Made by a program: the position numbers and the translations under genes | Notes under the pieces: generated by a model | Database searches by the model: none | What the model was told of the DNA's origin: nothing | The model's input: the letters and a program-made list of their open reading frames with translations, nothing else | Assembly: GCF_030052815.1 (NCBI RefSeq) | Contig: NC_079505.1 | Coordinates: forward strand, 69,462,324 to 69,526,323 | Reading direction: 5' to 3' | Length of the DNA: 64,000 bases | Origin: Hevea brasiliensis | Lineage: Eukaryota > Streptophyta > Magnoliopsida > Malpighiales > Euphorbiaceae | In this document: one piece after another, positions 1 through 12,077 of the stretch | Numbering within the stretch: position 1 is the first letter of the stretch | Layout: each line of letters starts with the position of its first letter

Positions 1-690
1 AAATTAAAATAATAATTTTATATTCAAAATATTTCTAATTCTTTTTATACGTATTCACCATTTACCAAGTTAGAATAACATTATAGTATTAAAAAATTAA
101 AAAATATTATTTTTTTATATATACATGCATTAAAATTTTTAAACTTTTGATAATGTATCATTTTAAAATTAAAAAAATTAGTATTATAAATTATAATCAT
201 TCTATTAATTATATTAATTTTATAATTAAATTTAAACTTAATATATTTTGAAATTATTAACTTTTAAATAATATTTGTTTATCTATTTAAACGTTTTTCT
301 CATCTATTTAATTTGTTTTTTTATGCTTTGCGTAATTATATATTATTTAAAATTTTTATATTCATATAATTTTAATATATATTATATACTCATTAAATAT
401 TTTTTATAAATTAATGAACATGAATTTTTTTGTCCATTGTTGAATATATATATATATAAAGCTTATCAATTAGTAGTATTTACATAAGATTTATAAATTC
501 AATTTTAATTATAATTAATTTATATATTAATGTAATAATTAAGAATTTTAAAAATATATTTATAACTAAGAAAAATATAAATTTATTTTATATTAATAAT
601 TTTTAATAAACTTATAAGAAATTAAATTAAATGAAAATTTTAAAAAAATTAATAAAAGAATTCATATATTTAGCTGACAAAAATTAATTT
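1..690 (+). repeat. Direct repeat DR-1, copy 1 (partner 2229-2826)
   Basis: The order of AT-rich words here is the same as at 2229-2826. Both copies contain a stretch reading close to TATTCACCATTTACCAAGTT, then a TATATATATA-AAGCTTATCA block, then AAAGAATTCAT. The copies diverge by substitutions and small indels, so the repeat is old. It may be the left edge of a longer repeat that begins before the window. Confidence 0.65.
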
Positions 691-1717
691 CTTTTCTTAT
701 TAATCTATGTAAATTCAAATATAAATGTATTAAAATCATTTTACATAAATAATTATAAGATAGAGATAAAAATTTATTAAGATTCATTAAAAAAGTTATT
801 TATAAAAATAAAATATCCTCTTTTTTTAAATAATATAAATTATGAATGTATTTCAATAAAATTTTATTTAAAATTATATTATAATAAAATTTAATTAAGT
901 AGACTTTAAATATAAGTATGATTAAAAATTTTATATTTATATAAACTCTAAAATTATATTAATAATTAAAGTTTAAGTGCTAAAAATTTTAAATTTATAT
1001 AAACTCTAAAATTAAATTAAATATTAAAAAATATAATTACAAATACTATAAATAATGAAAGGCAATTTAGCCAAAGTCAATGTTCTCCCCCTTTCACACG
1101 TTTATATATTACTAGTTTTTTTTTTAAATATTGATCGCACGTTTTCTACTATCGTTGTATGCACCGTAATTTTAATAGTTTTATATCAATTTTTTATATA
1201 ATATAATATTATTGCAATATAATGATTACTATTATGATAACAAAATAATTTTTAGTTTTTATTGATATGTATGTTGTATGTGCGTTTATAATTTTTAGAT
1301 TAAGTTAATAAAAATAAAAGTATATCAATGAAATAAAAAATTATAGAAGTAAAATTTATTATGAAAAATTTATTGTTATAATATAATTTTATAATTAGTA
1401 TTTTATGAATAAATAAATTTAACTATTTGTATTTTATTAGTTCATATATTTTTCGTGTTAAATTTTTTCAATAATGAATTGTTTATCAAGATTAATTAGC
1501 TTTTAACATTTTATAACTTTTATAAAACATATATAATTAGTATGAAAAATTTAAACATTTTTCAACCCTATTTAAGAATTTATATATATAATAGCAAAAT
1601 AAATTCAATTTGGTGTAATTTTATATAATGTTAATTTTTTTTTTATTTTTAGGTATTTTCAGTTTGATTTTTAATTTTATTTGTTAAAATTAATTGTGAA
1701 CACTCGTATCTACAAGT

Positions 1718-1808
1718 ATTAATATTATTAATTTTTATTGATATATAATACTATACATAATATGATTAATATTATTAATTTTTATTGATATATAATACTA
1801 TACATAAT
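1718..1808 (+). repeat. 47-bp tandem duplication
   Basis: A 47-base unit beginning ATTAATATTATTAATTTTTA occurs twice head to tail, at 1718 and 1765, almost without mismatch. The near identity shows a recent slippage or local duplication event. Confidence 0.8.
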
Positions 1809-2228
1809 TTCATATTTTCTTATGATATGGAGAAAAATTTTAAAATAAGATTGGTAAATATATTAAGACTAATAAATTAATAACTAAAATTTTATTTTTA
1901 TATAAAAAATAAAAAATTATATTAATAGAATAAAAAATACTGACGTTGGTATATTATTATTTTTAATTGGAATGATTATAGTTAAAAAAATATAAATAAT
2001 TATTCGATTTACAGTAAAATATTTTATCAAACTAACTCATAACTTCTTTTTAAATTAAATTTTTATAATTTTTTTTCTAAAAGTAAATGTCAAATTTCAA
2101 TAAAGAAAGTTGTTAGATCTAAAAAAATGAAAATTTTATGAATAATGTAATTCTTGTATTTATATAAAAATTAGACTCTTTTTATATCAAATATCAATTT
2201 GTGTTTGTATTTAAATATAAATTTATTA

Positions 2229-2826
2229 AATTAAAATAATAATTTTATATTTAAAGTATAATTCTTAATTTTTTTTAATATGTATTCGTTATTTGTCAAG
2301 TTAGGATAAGATTATAGTATTAAAAAGTTATTATATTTTTTTATATGTACACACATTATTATTTTTAAATTTTTAATAATGTACCATTTTAAATTAAAAA
2401 AAATAGCATTATAAATTCTAGTTATCCTATTAATTATATTTATTTTATAATTAAACTCAACTTTTTTAAACAATATATAATTATCTATTTAAATTTTTTC
2501 TCATATATATAATTTGTTTCATATGCGTAATTATATATTTTTTAAAAATTTTAGATGCATTTAATTTTATTATATACTATATGTTATAATTAAATTTTTT
2601 TATAAATCAATGAATATTTTTTTATAATATTTTTCTGATGTTATATATATATATAAGGCTTATCATTAAATTTACTAACTTATATATTAATGCAATATTT
2701 AAGAATTTTAGAAATATACCTATAATTAAAAATATAAGTTTATTTTACATGAAATATTTTTAATTAACTTATAAGAAATTAAATTAAAAGAAAATTTTAA
2801 AAAATTAATAAAAGAATTCATTTGTT
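2229..2826 (+). repeat. Direct repeat DR-1, copy 2
   Basis: This is the diverged second copy of the repeat at 1-690. It ends almost exactly where the truncated LTR fragment starts, which suggests that the breakpoint at 2826 and the end of this repeat share one origin, either a deletion or the edge of the tandem array. Confidence 0.65.
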
Positions 2827-3590
2827 TGGCCAAAAGTCATGCTTTCGGCCGTTGAAAACCATTATGTACAAAAGGAAAACTTGAGTTTCTCACGTAAGTC
2901 CAAGTATGAACTTGGACTCTCCCAACACCTTATACACTTGCACATCAATATCCATACATATAACCTTATCCATATGTCCTACCACCACTTCCAAGTGCAT
3001 GAAATTTTTAAATTTCATAGGAATATTCTATTGATAATAGATATTCCGACATAAAAAGGTGGTGTATGTTATATTTGAACCACAAGAAAACCTCTCCAAA
3101 TGATGGTTATGCAAGTTGGAAGATAACTGATCTCAGCCCAAACAAAACCACCAAGGATCAACCAAGCTAAAAAACAACTGAAGCACTAAAAAACCCATGC
3201 CATGGAAACTGAAGGAAGACATAAGTGATGACCAGTGAGGAAAACGAAAGGCAGAGCTTAATCGACAGTCTCAATCTCTTTTAGTCAATGAGAGTCAGTG
3301 ACTATCAGTAGTGGGTGACAGAAGTACCCTTATAAAATCCTTCCCAAAGTTAAAACTGATGCACTCTCCCGCATGCAAACCTAGAACTAAACCAACCATC
3401 TTCAATAATTACATATCAAAGCTAAGCAGATTAAAACAAAAATCCCTCACTCAATATTTACAGCCCCACTCGAAGGTGGGTAGAGAGAGACTCACTCTTC
3501 GGATGAGGAGAAAGGAAGCCATTCCTTATCCGGAGATAGCAGGAGACAGTTAACGTGCCCGACGGGAGAAGAGACTGGAGCCTTAGAAAG
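2826..3590 (-). repeat. Truncated gypsy-like LTR, U3 part (unit 1)
   Basis: This is the first of three copies of the minus-strand LTR-like repeat; fuller copies are at 31135-34100 and 58409-61340. It corresponds to the part upstream of the minus-strand TATA box in those copies, from the AAAGTCATGCTT word through to GAGACTGGAGCC. The R/U5 half is absent and is replaced by AT-rich DNA at 2826. The short open frames here, such as 3311-3553, are not conserved between copies and are not considered genes. Confidence 0.7.
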
Positions 3591-3785
3591 AAAAAAACTA
3601 TGTAACTTATTACCATAGAAGTTACAATCAATATACTATTTATATATAAATACCATTTGAAATATTTAAAAATTATTTGAATTTTTTTTAAGTGTGGCAT
3701 ATGGTATTTTTGTATATTATGCTTTTTTTTTAAATTAACTTAATTTCAAATATATTGTATAATTTAATTTAAAATATCATACTCA

Positions 3786-3833
<48 letters not shown>
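3786..3833 (+). repeat. (AAT)n microsatellite
   Basis: Uninterrupted trinucleotide run in AT module 1 of unit 1, followed by G-rich GGTGATGGTGGTGG sequence. The homologous positions in other module copies carry the same motif with different lengths. Confidence 0.95.
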
Positions 3834-3834
<1 letters not shown>

Positions 3835-4638
3835 GTGATGGTGGTGGTTGTGGTGTTATAATTGAGATTGAGCAATAATAGCATCAATGGTGGTAATAAT
3901 GATAGTACAATTATAATAGTGGTTACAAAATGTTTTTAATTGTGTTTAGAGTGTAAATTAAAGTAATATATTAAATTATTAGGTATTATGCGGCTCTTAG
4001 TATGGGTAATCTACGTAATAAAAATATTTTATTTCATAAAAATAAATTATTTATTTAATTATAGTAAAAAATAAAGTGATATATTAAATTATTAAATGAT
4101 CTGTGACTTCTTTACGCATGCAATCCACATAATAAAAATAAATTACTTCATATAAATTAATAATTTATTAAAAATAAAATGAACAATAAAGTAACATATT
4201 GAATTATTAGGTATTGTGTTACCTAACAGCACGTGTTTATTTCATAAAAATAAATTAATTATTTAAAATAGAGTGAAAAATAAAGTAATATATTAAATTA
4301 TTAAATATTGTGAATGTGTAATTGCGCGATAAAAATATTTTATTTCATAAAAATAAATTATGAGATTGCTAAAAGGAGGAAGGTGGTAGAGAAAGAACAA
4401 AATGTCCTAAGATGCCAAGAGAAGATTCCTCGTGGAGGAGAATATCCCATAGACAAGTCCGAATCTTGTCCTTGGAGAGGGCTAAGCCTAAAAAACTATA
4501 TATATACCATTTGAAATATTTAAATAATATTTGAATTTTTTTTAAGTGTGGCATATGGTATTTTTGTATATTATGCTTTTTTTTTAAATTAACTTAATTT
4601 TAAATATATTGTATAGTTTAATTTAAAATATCATACTT

Positions 4639-4639
4639 A

Positions 4640-4684
<45 letters not shown>
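4639..4684 (+). repeat. (AAT)n microsatellite
   Basis: Trinucleotide run at the homologous position of the second tandem AT module in unit 1. Confidence 0.95.
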
Positions 4685-4685
<1 letters not shown>

Positions 4686-5544
4686 GTGATAGTGATGATA
4701 GCGTTATAAATGAGATAAGAGTAATAATAGTATCAATGGCGGCAAAAATGATAGTATAATTATAATAATTACAATAAAGTATTTTTAATAGTGTCTAAAG
4801 TGCAAATTAAAGTAATATATTGAATTATTAGGCATTGTGCGGCTCTTAGTGTGGGTAATCTATGTGATAAAAAAATTTATTTTATAAAAATAAATTATTT
4901 ATTTAATTATAATAAAAAAATAAAATAATATATTAAATTATTAAATGATGTGTGACTTCTTAATATGTGTAACTCACATAATAAAAATATATTATTTTAT
5001 ATAAATTAATAATTTATTAAAAATAAAGTGAATATTGAATTATTAAGTATTATATTACTTCTCGACATGTGTAATTAATATAATAAAAACTTTTATTTTA
5101 TAAAAATAAATTGATTATTTAAAACAAAGTAAAAAATAAAATGATATATTAAATTATTAGATATTGTGTATATAATAGCACCGTAAAAATATTTTATTTC
5201 ATAAAAATAAATTATTTACTTTAAATATTCATATTGTGTAATTAAAAAATTAAAAATATCCATCCAAAATATATCAGATTATAATATTAATATAATCAAA
5301 TAGAAAATTGAAAACGGGAACCATGCAACTATTATCAGACTGCTAAACGGAGGAAGGTGTAAAAAGAACAAAATGTCCTAAGATGCCAAGAGAAGATTCC
5401 TTGTGGAGGAGAATATCCCATAGACAAGTCCGAATCTTCTCCTTGGAGAGGCCGAAACCTAAAATAAGGAGACCTTCTCTTGGTTATCAACTCCATTCTA
5501 CGTTCAGAAGCTGAGCTGCCATGGACAGTGCTTTTGATTTTTTT

Positions 5545-6385
5545 TTTTTTAAATTATTATTTAATTTTTATATTTTAATAAAATTAATTATTAAATTTTT
5601 ATATTTTAAAAAATATATTATTTAATCCCTATCAAAATTTTCATTAAACTATTTAATCATCATCCTATTTATACTATTATTCAATTAATTTATTTTAAAG
5701 AAAATTAGTTAATATTTATATTTTAAAAAATATTACTATTTAATTTATCTATTTTATGAAACTAATTAGTTAGTTCATATATTTTGAAAAATATATTTTT
5801 AGATAAAATAGAAATTTTGATATGTGGAGACTAAATCTTAATTTATATATATTTTTTAAAATTTCTAATTCTTTAGACATTGTTTTTATGTTTTATCTAC
5901 TTAAAAATAAATTTTTTAAATTATTTACAAATTAAAAAAAATTAAATAACTTTTTTATGTAGACAGTTTATATTATTTTTATTTACAGATTAAAACAAAA
6001 AGAGAATAAGGGGGAGAAAGGTGTAGGTGTAGAGGAAAAGAAAATATAGAGAGAGAAATAAAAAAAGGACAAGAAAAAAATAATTGATAGAAAATTATGA
6101 TAGTTAGGTATAAAAAATAATTATAAAACTAAATAGTTAATAGAATCAAATTATAGAAACTAATTAATATGTTTTTTTAAAATATAAAAATTAATTAATT
6201 AATTTTATTAAAATAGAGAGATTAAATAATGATTGATCAATATTAACTAATAAAAAATTAAATAAAAAAATTAAATAATTTAACAAAATTTTTTATAAAA
6301 ATTAAATAATATATTTTTTAAAATATAAAAATTTAAATAATTAATTTTATTAAAATACAGGCATTAAATAAATTTTTTTTTTTTT
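5545..6385. mobile_element. Long-TIR MITE (unit 1 copy)
   Basis: The two ends of this ~840 bp segment are inverted copies. The left end reads TTTAATTTTTATATTTTAAT and onward; the right end, read in reverse complement, gives a matching string for well over 100 bases. The interior is non-coding with a purine-rich block (6001-6080). Unit 3 has an apparently empty site around 62550-62570 (TTTTGATTT then TTTAGTTTCAG), which supports a discrete insertion. Poly-T flanks hide the target duplication, so the superfamily cannot be assigned; long inverted ends fit a Mutator-like or foldback MITE. Confidence 0.75.
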
Positions 6386-8475
6386 AAGTTTCAGATGTAC
6401 CCTTTGATTCATTGACTTTTCCGCACTTCCAACCTCTCAGACTATGTCCTCTTTAACAATCTGCCATTGATCCAAAAATTGATTATATTATCTATTTGTC
6501 ACTAGGATGTTCAAATTATACATATCGCCGCTCTAATAATTCAGAAAATATTTATATAAAATTATAATTTTTTAATTTAATAAATAACATATGAATATAA
6601 ATAATTTAAAATCAGTTATAGAAAATTTTATAGTACTTAAATTAAAAATCAAGTGTTATATATTACAAATTGAAGCTTAAATGACTTAAACAAAGGCAAG
6701 GTTTATATAATTTGCTCAAAAGACAGCCTTTGGGTTGATTTTTTTTTCCTCTAAGCGTCTATATGGTTATATATAAGTTTATTTTTTATATATAAATTAG
6801 ACTAATTATTATATTATTTTTTTGAATTTTTATTTTTTATTTTATAAATTAAATATTTTTATAATTTATATTTAATTATAAGTAATTATGACATTAAAAA
6901 TTTAATCATAATAATTAATTCATTAAATATTGAAAGTTCATTGCTATTCTTTTTATTTTATGAATTAATATTTAAAATTTTAATTACTGTATTATTCAAA
7001 ATTTTAAGGATGTGTTTGACAACAAAGTTAAAAAATTAAGAACATTTAACTTAAGAGGGGATAAATATTAACTAGATTAACAATTAACCTAGTCCTTTTA
7101 AATGTTCAAACAATATGAATGAGGGAACTTAAAGTAAAATTATTTCTTTATAACTTAAATTAATTGTTTTCATAAAAATTATTACTTCAAATAATTATTA
7201 TATTATTGTGATTCTTTTATTGAATATTATTGTGAATATATATTTTTTTTATTACAAATTGTTTGATATAATATATCATAATATAAGTTTATGATTATAT
7301 CTCAAAATTTCAGTGCAATAAATAAATTGTAATGCAATGTGTAAAAGGAGAAAGGGTACAATTTTTGTTGATATCAAAGGAGATGAATTAATAAGAATAA
7401 ACTAATTAAATTAATAAAATGGAAGATAAAACTTAAAAAACCTTTTAATTTTATCAACCCAAATTCTCATATTAATTTCAATTTTTATTATTACAAGAAA
7501 AAAACAATTAGCTTAAATAAATAATTTAATTGAAAAGAAAATAATTTAAATATGTGCCAACTTTATTAATATTAGTCAATTATTTTATTTTTTTATTATT
7601 TTAGCAATTATTATCAAATAAGTCAAATAAAAATATTATTTTACTGAATCAAATATTTATTGTTTTCAAAGTTATAATTAGATTTATTTTGATCATATTA
7701 TTTATTAATATTATATGTTTAAACATTTGAATTTTTTTATTTGTTAGGCCTTGAATTCAAGATAAAATGAAGAGAAATATTTGAATTAGGAATATAATAG
7801 AAAGAGAGAAAAAAAATTAAAATTAGGATAATAGTATTAGATATAGGAATAGGAAGCCTATTAAAATTAATTAAAATTTTAAAATTATTGAAAAAATTAA
7901 TAAAATTAAATAGATTAACTAAAACTAACAATATATAAATGAAAATATTTAAATAATTTGTCAATTGATAAGTTTATTTGTTTTTAATTAAATTTACTAC
8001 TAAAGTTTGAAAACAATATGAACAGTTTGTGATTAAATTGGAAAAATTAAGAGGTTTGATTAAAATTAATTATCACAAATATTTTATTTTTTTTATCATT
8101 TAATCTATATTTTATATCTAATTCCACCTCATATTCATCTTTAATAATATACATTCATTAAAATATGAGATAAAATAATATCTATTAAATAATCTATCAT
8201 TATAAAATTTATAATTGGATTCGACTAGTTATTTTAGATTTAAAAAAAAAATTATTTTAAAGGTTTTATAATTAAATATATTAAATTTCAATATTTTTAA
8301 TTAACATATAAGGTATATTTTCAATAGAAATTCTAATAACAATTCTTTATATTTTTCATAATTATATAAATAATTTTTTTAATATACAATTATAGTAAAT
8401 AATAGATTATATAGCAAATTAGATTTCTATTCAAATGAACTTTTTTAATTTATTCTTCATTTTATTTTTTATTAT
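6386..8475. other. AT-rich spacer of the tandem unit (unit 1)
   Basis: Non-coding DNA that is colinear with 46386-48867 in unit 2 and partly with 62570-64000 in unit 3. It starts with the shared words TTTCAGATGTACCC and TTGATTCATTGACTTTTC. It lacks a ~200 bp block present in units 2 and 3 (around 46470-46690 and 62650-62760). No gene is seen; the minus-strand frame at 7737-7964 is low-complexity. Confidence 0.7.
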
Positions 8476-8987
8476 TGAAGAAAAAATTATAAAGATCCAA
8501 CACATGAATTCAACTACATGGATCCTTACCCATGTTCATATAACTCTAAGATTTCTATCATATTTGTTTCACTAGTTTACCATATAATCACATGAATAAC
8601 ATGGGCTATATAGATTAGTTCATAGTTTAAATGTATACCTTATTTGCAGAATAATCAATGCTCCACAAATAAATCAAGCGAGTCTTTTAAGGATGCCAAG
8701 AAAAAGCCAATGCACTACCACTCAATGCACACACTTCACACTTCTGTATGTGATTTTCTTCTTTTTCTAATGAAAACAAAAACTTGGCTATTTATAAAGT
8801 CATGGCACCTTTTGGCTAATAGTTGCATCACTTTATATATATAACTATTAAGAAGAGTTGCATTTCTTTACGTAGTTATATCTTTTGGCAATATACATGA
8901 CTTTTTATACGATTATTCTTGATACTGATTTTAAGTCTAATGGATCCGGGTTAATTCACATGGGTGACCTAAACCATATTTCCAATA
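8476..8987 (-). repeat. Copia family 2, 3' LTR (unit 1)
   Basis: An LTR of about 512 bp on the minus strand. On the plus strand it starts TGAAGAAAAAATTATAAAG and ends near CCATATTTCCAATA. It is preceded by ATTAT (8471-8475), the same target duplication that flanks the unit 2 copy at 48868-52089. The minus-strand polypurine tract (TGTGAGTGGAAGA in reverse complement) lies at 8988-9000. Sharing the same insertion site with unit 2 shows that this insertion predates the tandem duplication. The open frame at 8644-8844 is within the LTR and is not a gene. Confidence 0.75.
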
Positions 8988-9969
8988 TCTTCCACTCACA
9001 CATGAGGGGTCAACTCTCATTTCAAATTCTGTAAATTTCATACTTTACAAATGGACCGTGTGACCAGTGCATACTTCGAGAGCTCATTTGCTATATACTT
9101 GTTAGGATAATATAGCATCTCGACTGATGGAGTTTAGAGTAGATGTAGTATGCAGCACACTAGATCATTTATCACATTCAAATCTCTTTCGATCTCGTTC
9201 ACATATCTTGAGTTTATAATTATGTCCTTATCTCAATGATAAATATAATTGGCCGGCCTATGAATAAAGACTAATGTGACAATTCCAATGATCTTTTTCT
9301 TTTCATGATACTCTCAACCTTAATTTAACTTGCTTTTCTATGAATGCCCCTCCAGGCCGAATCTTTCATAGTCTTTTGGTAACGCCCTAAGATAGCAAAC
9401 ATTAAACTAAGTCTCGAATAACTGATTAGAGTCATGAGGATACTAGGTAAAGATTACTTATAATCTTTAGAGTCTCGCACAATATCAAGTAGAGATCACG
9501 CTTGTATTCCCCTTAATGGACACAAATTGCACATGTGGTATAAATCACATGCTATGGTATTTGCTCCTTTCCCATGGAGGTGTATCTTTATAAAATACCA
9601 CACAGATGATAGTTCAAACACCCCAATACCTAGCTTTGAGTTCACTTGTTTACTTTTTCACATTGAAACTCACATCTGGTGTTCAAGACAGATAATGTGA
9701 CTCAAATTACATATGGTCAATGTAATTACTTAGCTTACAATGACCCTAGTTCTCGTCTCTTTTCCAAGGTGACATTTCATGTTACAAGCTTTAAACTCTT
9801 TATATTATTATCACATAAATAATATTAAGCTTGTAACTGTCTCATCCCCATCCACCACTAAAATTACAAAGGTGATTGCCTTGTGAGAAGGCTAATCTTT
9901 TTATCTGTTTGACATACTCTTCAAGTTCTAACTTATGTTTCAAACATATATAGTCATATATGTATATAT
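8988..9969 (-). mobile_element. Copia family 2, internal remnant
   Basis: This continues from the polypurine tract into the element's internal region and is colinear with 50463-51003 in unit 2, after which the two copies diverge. No protein domain is recognisable in this part. It is cut at 9970 by the large copia insertion; the remainder resumes at 22501. Confidence 0.6.
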
Positions 9970-9974
9970 GAATC

Positions 9975-12061
9975 TGTTAGTAGTATGCCCTAGAGCAAAT
10001 CATTTAGTATGTATCTAGTATATATTTTATTAATAAAAGACAATTTCACTTTTCCGTTTACATAATACATTTATATGTAATAGAAAAGGTCCATTGATAT
10101 TTTGTTAGAAATTCTATTCTTAAGTTGTTAAGAATATGAGTGACAGTATTTATAGCAAAAAGTATCGTAAATTGGTTCACAATTGAGGATACTTCACATA
10201 GGACATGACTATCCAGAAAGATTGTATTCATGTTTGTTCCCAAGGTATTTATATGAGATATAAATAAGATGGAATTGTGAGTCTCATGCTATATAACAAA
10301 CATGATAGACACTTATACATGATAAATAGGTTGAACCAGTGACGCATATGACTAGCACATGGAGTTTACTCTTGTCAATGCATTATCGTATATCATATTA
10401 ATGCATATAATCTTTAGACCTGAGATAACAAAGTTACCTTGTATATACGTGGTTTGAGTTTGATACTGCTTTCATACTTGTACTGTGTATGGGTATATGG
10501 ACATGTGTTGGCTCCTACTAGTTATATATGGAGATAGGTGTTGATTAAGATGGAATCTATTACCCTAAGTAAATAGGGATAAAATCCTATGTTCATTTAA
10601 TTATTCTTGATGTTTTAAGTTCCTGGCCAGAACAGACAGATTTAGTCAGAAAAGAGTTTCTGACAAGAAAATCTAATTAATCAAGAACTAGAATTAAAAG
10701 AGAACATAATATTCATAGCAAATGGGGTTTGACATAAACCATGACTCCAGCTCGAATTGGGATTTTATAATAGAGAGATTCTAGTGCATGGTAACATATG
10801 ATTAAAGGTTCATTTAAGGTATTCCTTATTACTGATTGGGTGGCTATGGCACGCTATGCTAGGTATCAACCATAGTCTATGAGATTCCTAAGATGATTTA
10901 GAGAAATCATTTATGGTAAGAAAGAGTTCTGATGATATTAAGAGTTAATATCATAACTCATTACCAATTAGTGATGAGCCTAGTGAGTCACACACATATA
11001 CAAGATAATCGCCAAGTAAAATATGATTTAAATTGATTAATTAAAGAGTTTAATTAATTAATTAAATAGGTTTGGTTTGCAATGAGATTGCAAAGTCCCT
11101 AGCATGGCTTGAAACCAAATCTAGGTTATTGGATGTATAGTATAAGTTAAATTTATATTTAAAGTGTTTAAATATGAATTTAATTATGAGAAATTAATTA
11201 ATAGAGATTAATTAATTTATATTTAATATAAATTGATTAGAATAGGAGAAATAATGATTTTGGATTGAGAACTCAAAATTACAACATAAGGGTAATTTGG
11301 TCATTTCACATGGTGACTTGTGGCACCATGAGATGGTGACACATGGCATCATATAAGTTTGCCATTTGTCTTCCTATCATGCAAAGTGATCAAAGTCAAG
11401 ATTAAGTCTAGCTTTGACACTTGGCTTAATGTGATTAAGTCAATTAAAAATAAGATGCAATGTGGTGATAACATGTGACAAAGAGTTTAAGTGACTTAAT
11501 GATGTAATTATAAAAGGGAAAAGAAAGAAGAATAAAAACATAACACTCTCTTGTCAAAGGTGGCAGCACACCTCTCTCCCCTCTCCTCTTCATCTTTTCT
11601 CATCAATTCAAAGAGAATTGCCCAAATTCCTTTGAATTAAAATTGCTAGAAATTATTTCTAGTGTCCTATACACACATACAACCTCTCTAAAAGCAAAAA
11701 CCCAAATTATAATTGGTTGGCAAGGCTTGAGAAGTTGATTTAGGGGCTGCTCATTGGTGATCTTGGTATGGACAAGCTAGAGGGATAACACTTGGGGTCC
11801 TAGGTGCTTCCTAAAGGTGCCAATTGCATCCATAGTGCATCAAAGAGGTTAATGCTCAAACTCTTTTTAAACTAGGGTTTAATTGAATTAATTTGTTAAT
11901 TCACAATCTTGAATGGCAAACATAGATCCTAATACATATTAAAAGTGTTTTAATATGCAATTGAGCATTGAAATTAATTAGGCACATAAGAGATGTGGCA
12001 TAGAAGAAAATTTTTAAATTCAATGCTCCAATGAACTAATCACCATGCTTCCACTCCTTCA
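9975..12061 (+). repeat. 5' LTR of the copia element (2087 bp)
   Basis: Starts TGTTAGTAGTATGCCCTAGA and ends with CTCCTTCA directly before the primer binding site. It matches the 3' LTR at 20370-22495 along its length with scattered substitutions. It lacks a ~24-bp duplication (GTTTAAGTGACTTAATGAC-type) and a ~14-bp stretch that are present in the 3' LTR, which together account for the 39-bp length difference. The visible substitutions between LTRs show that the insertion is not recent. Confidence 0.95.
11509..11515 (+). promoter_or_regulatory. Probable LTR TATA box (5' LTR)
   Basis: TATAAAA in the context AATTATAAAAGGGAAAAG, followed by a CT-rich stretch ending CTCTCTTG, which is a typical plant LTR core promoter. 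The same site is kept in the 3' LTR at 21928-21934. Confidence 0.6.
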
Positions 12062-12063
12062 AT

Positions 12064-12077
12064 TGGTATCAGAGCCA
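12064..12077 (+). promoter_or_regulatory. Primer binding site (tRNA-iMet)
   Basis: TGGTATCAGAGCCA lies two bases after the 5' LTR. This is the standard plant sequence complementary to the 3' end of initiator tRNA-Met, used to prime minus-strand DNA synthesis. Confidence 0.95.

Larger units (their letters stand above)
1..2825. other. AT-rich intergenic DNA, no gene
   Basis: This stretch is extremely A+T rich, with long poly-A and poly-T runs. No reading frame in it resembles a known family. It holds a direct repeat at its two ends and a short tandem duplication, listed separately. It ends at the abrupt junction near 2826 where the truncated gypsy-like LTR of unit 1 begins. It has no counterpart in units 2 and 3, where intact LTR sequence occupies the equivalent place, so it probably lies outside the tandem array. 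Confidence 0.7.
3600..5470. repeat. AT module, two tandem copies (unit 1)
   Basis: Two head-to-tail copies of a ~0.9-1 kb module lie at about 3600-4497 and 4498-5470. Each begins near the word ATACCATTTGAAATATTTA, contains a TAA microsatellite followed by GGTGATGGTGG-like runs, several blocks resembling ATTTCATAAAAATAAATTAT, and ends with a GC-richer tail (GATGCCAAGAGAAGATTCC to GGGCTAAGCCTAAA). The same module recurs at 34240-43350, interrupted by a virus, and at 61430-62460. No coding potential is seen. Its origin is unknown; it may be a degenerate non-autonomous element. Confidence 0.75.

Noticed and set aside
2839..3054. Frame starting MLSAVENHYVQKENLS, with relatives at 33346-33540 and 60589-60891
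   Set aside because: The N-terminal part is similar in all three copies because the LTR is repeated, but lengths differ and the frames end at different points; it lies in LTR U3, antisense to the LTR's own promoter. A conserved small protein is not supported.
3786..3833. Considered as part of a CRISPR-like or satellite array
   Set aside because: Simple trinucleotide repeat without spacers; CRISPR arrays are not expected in plant nuclear DNA.
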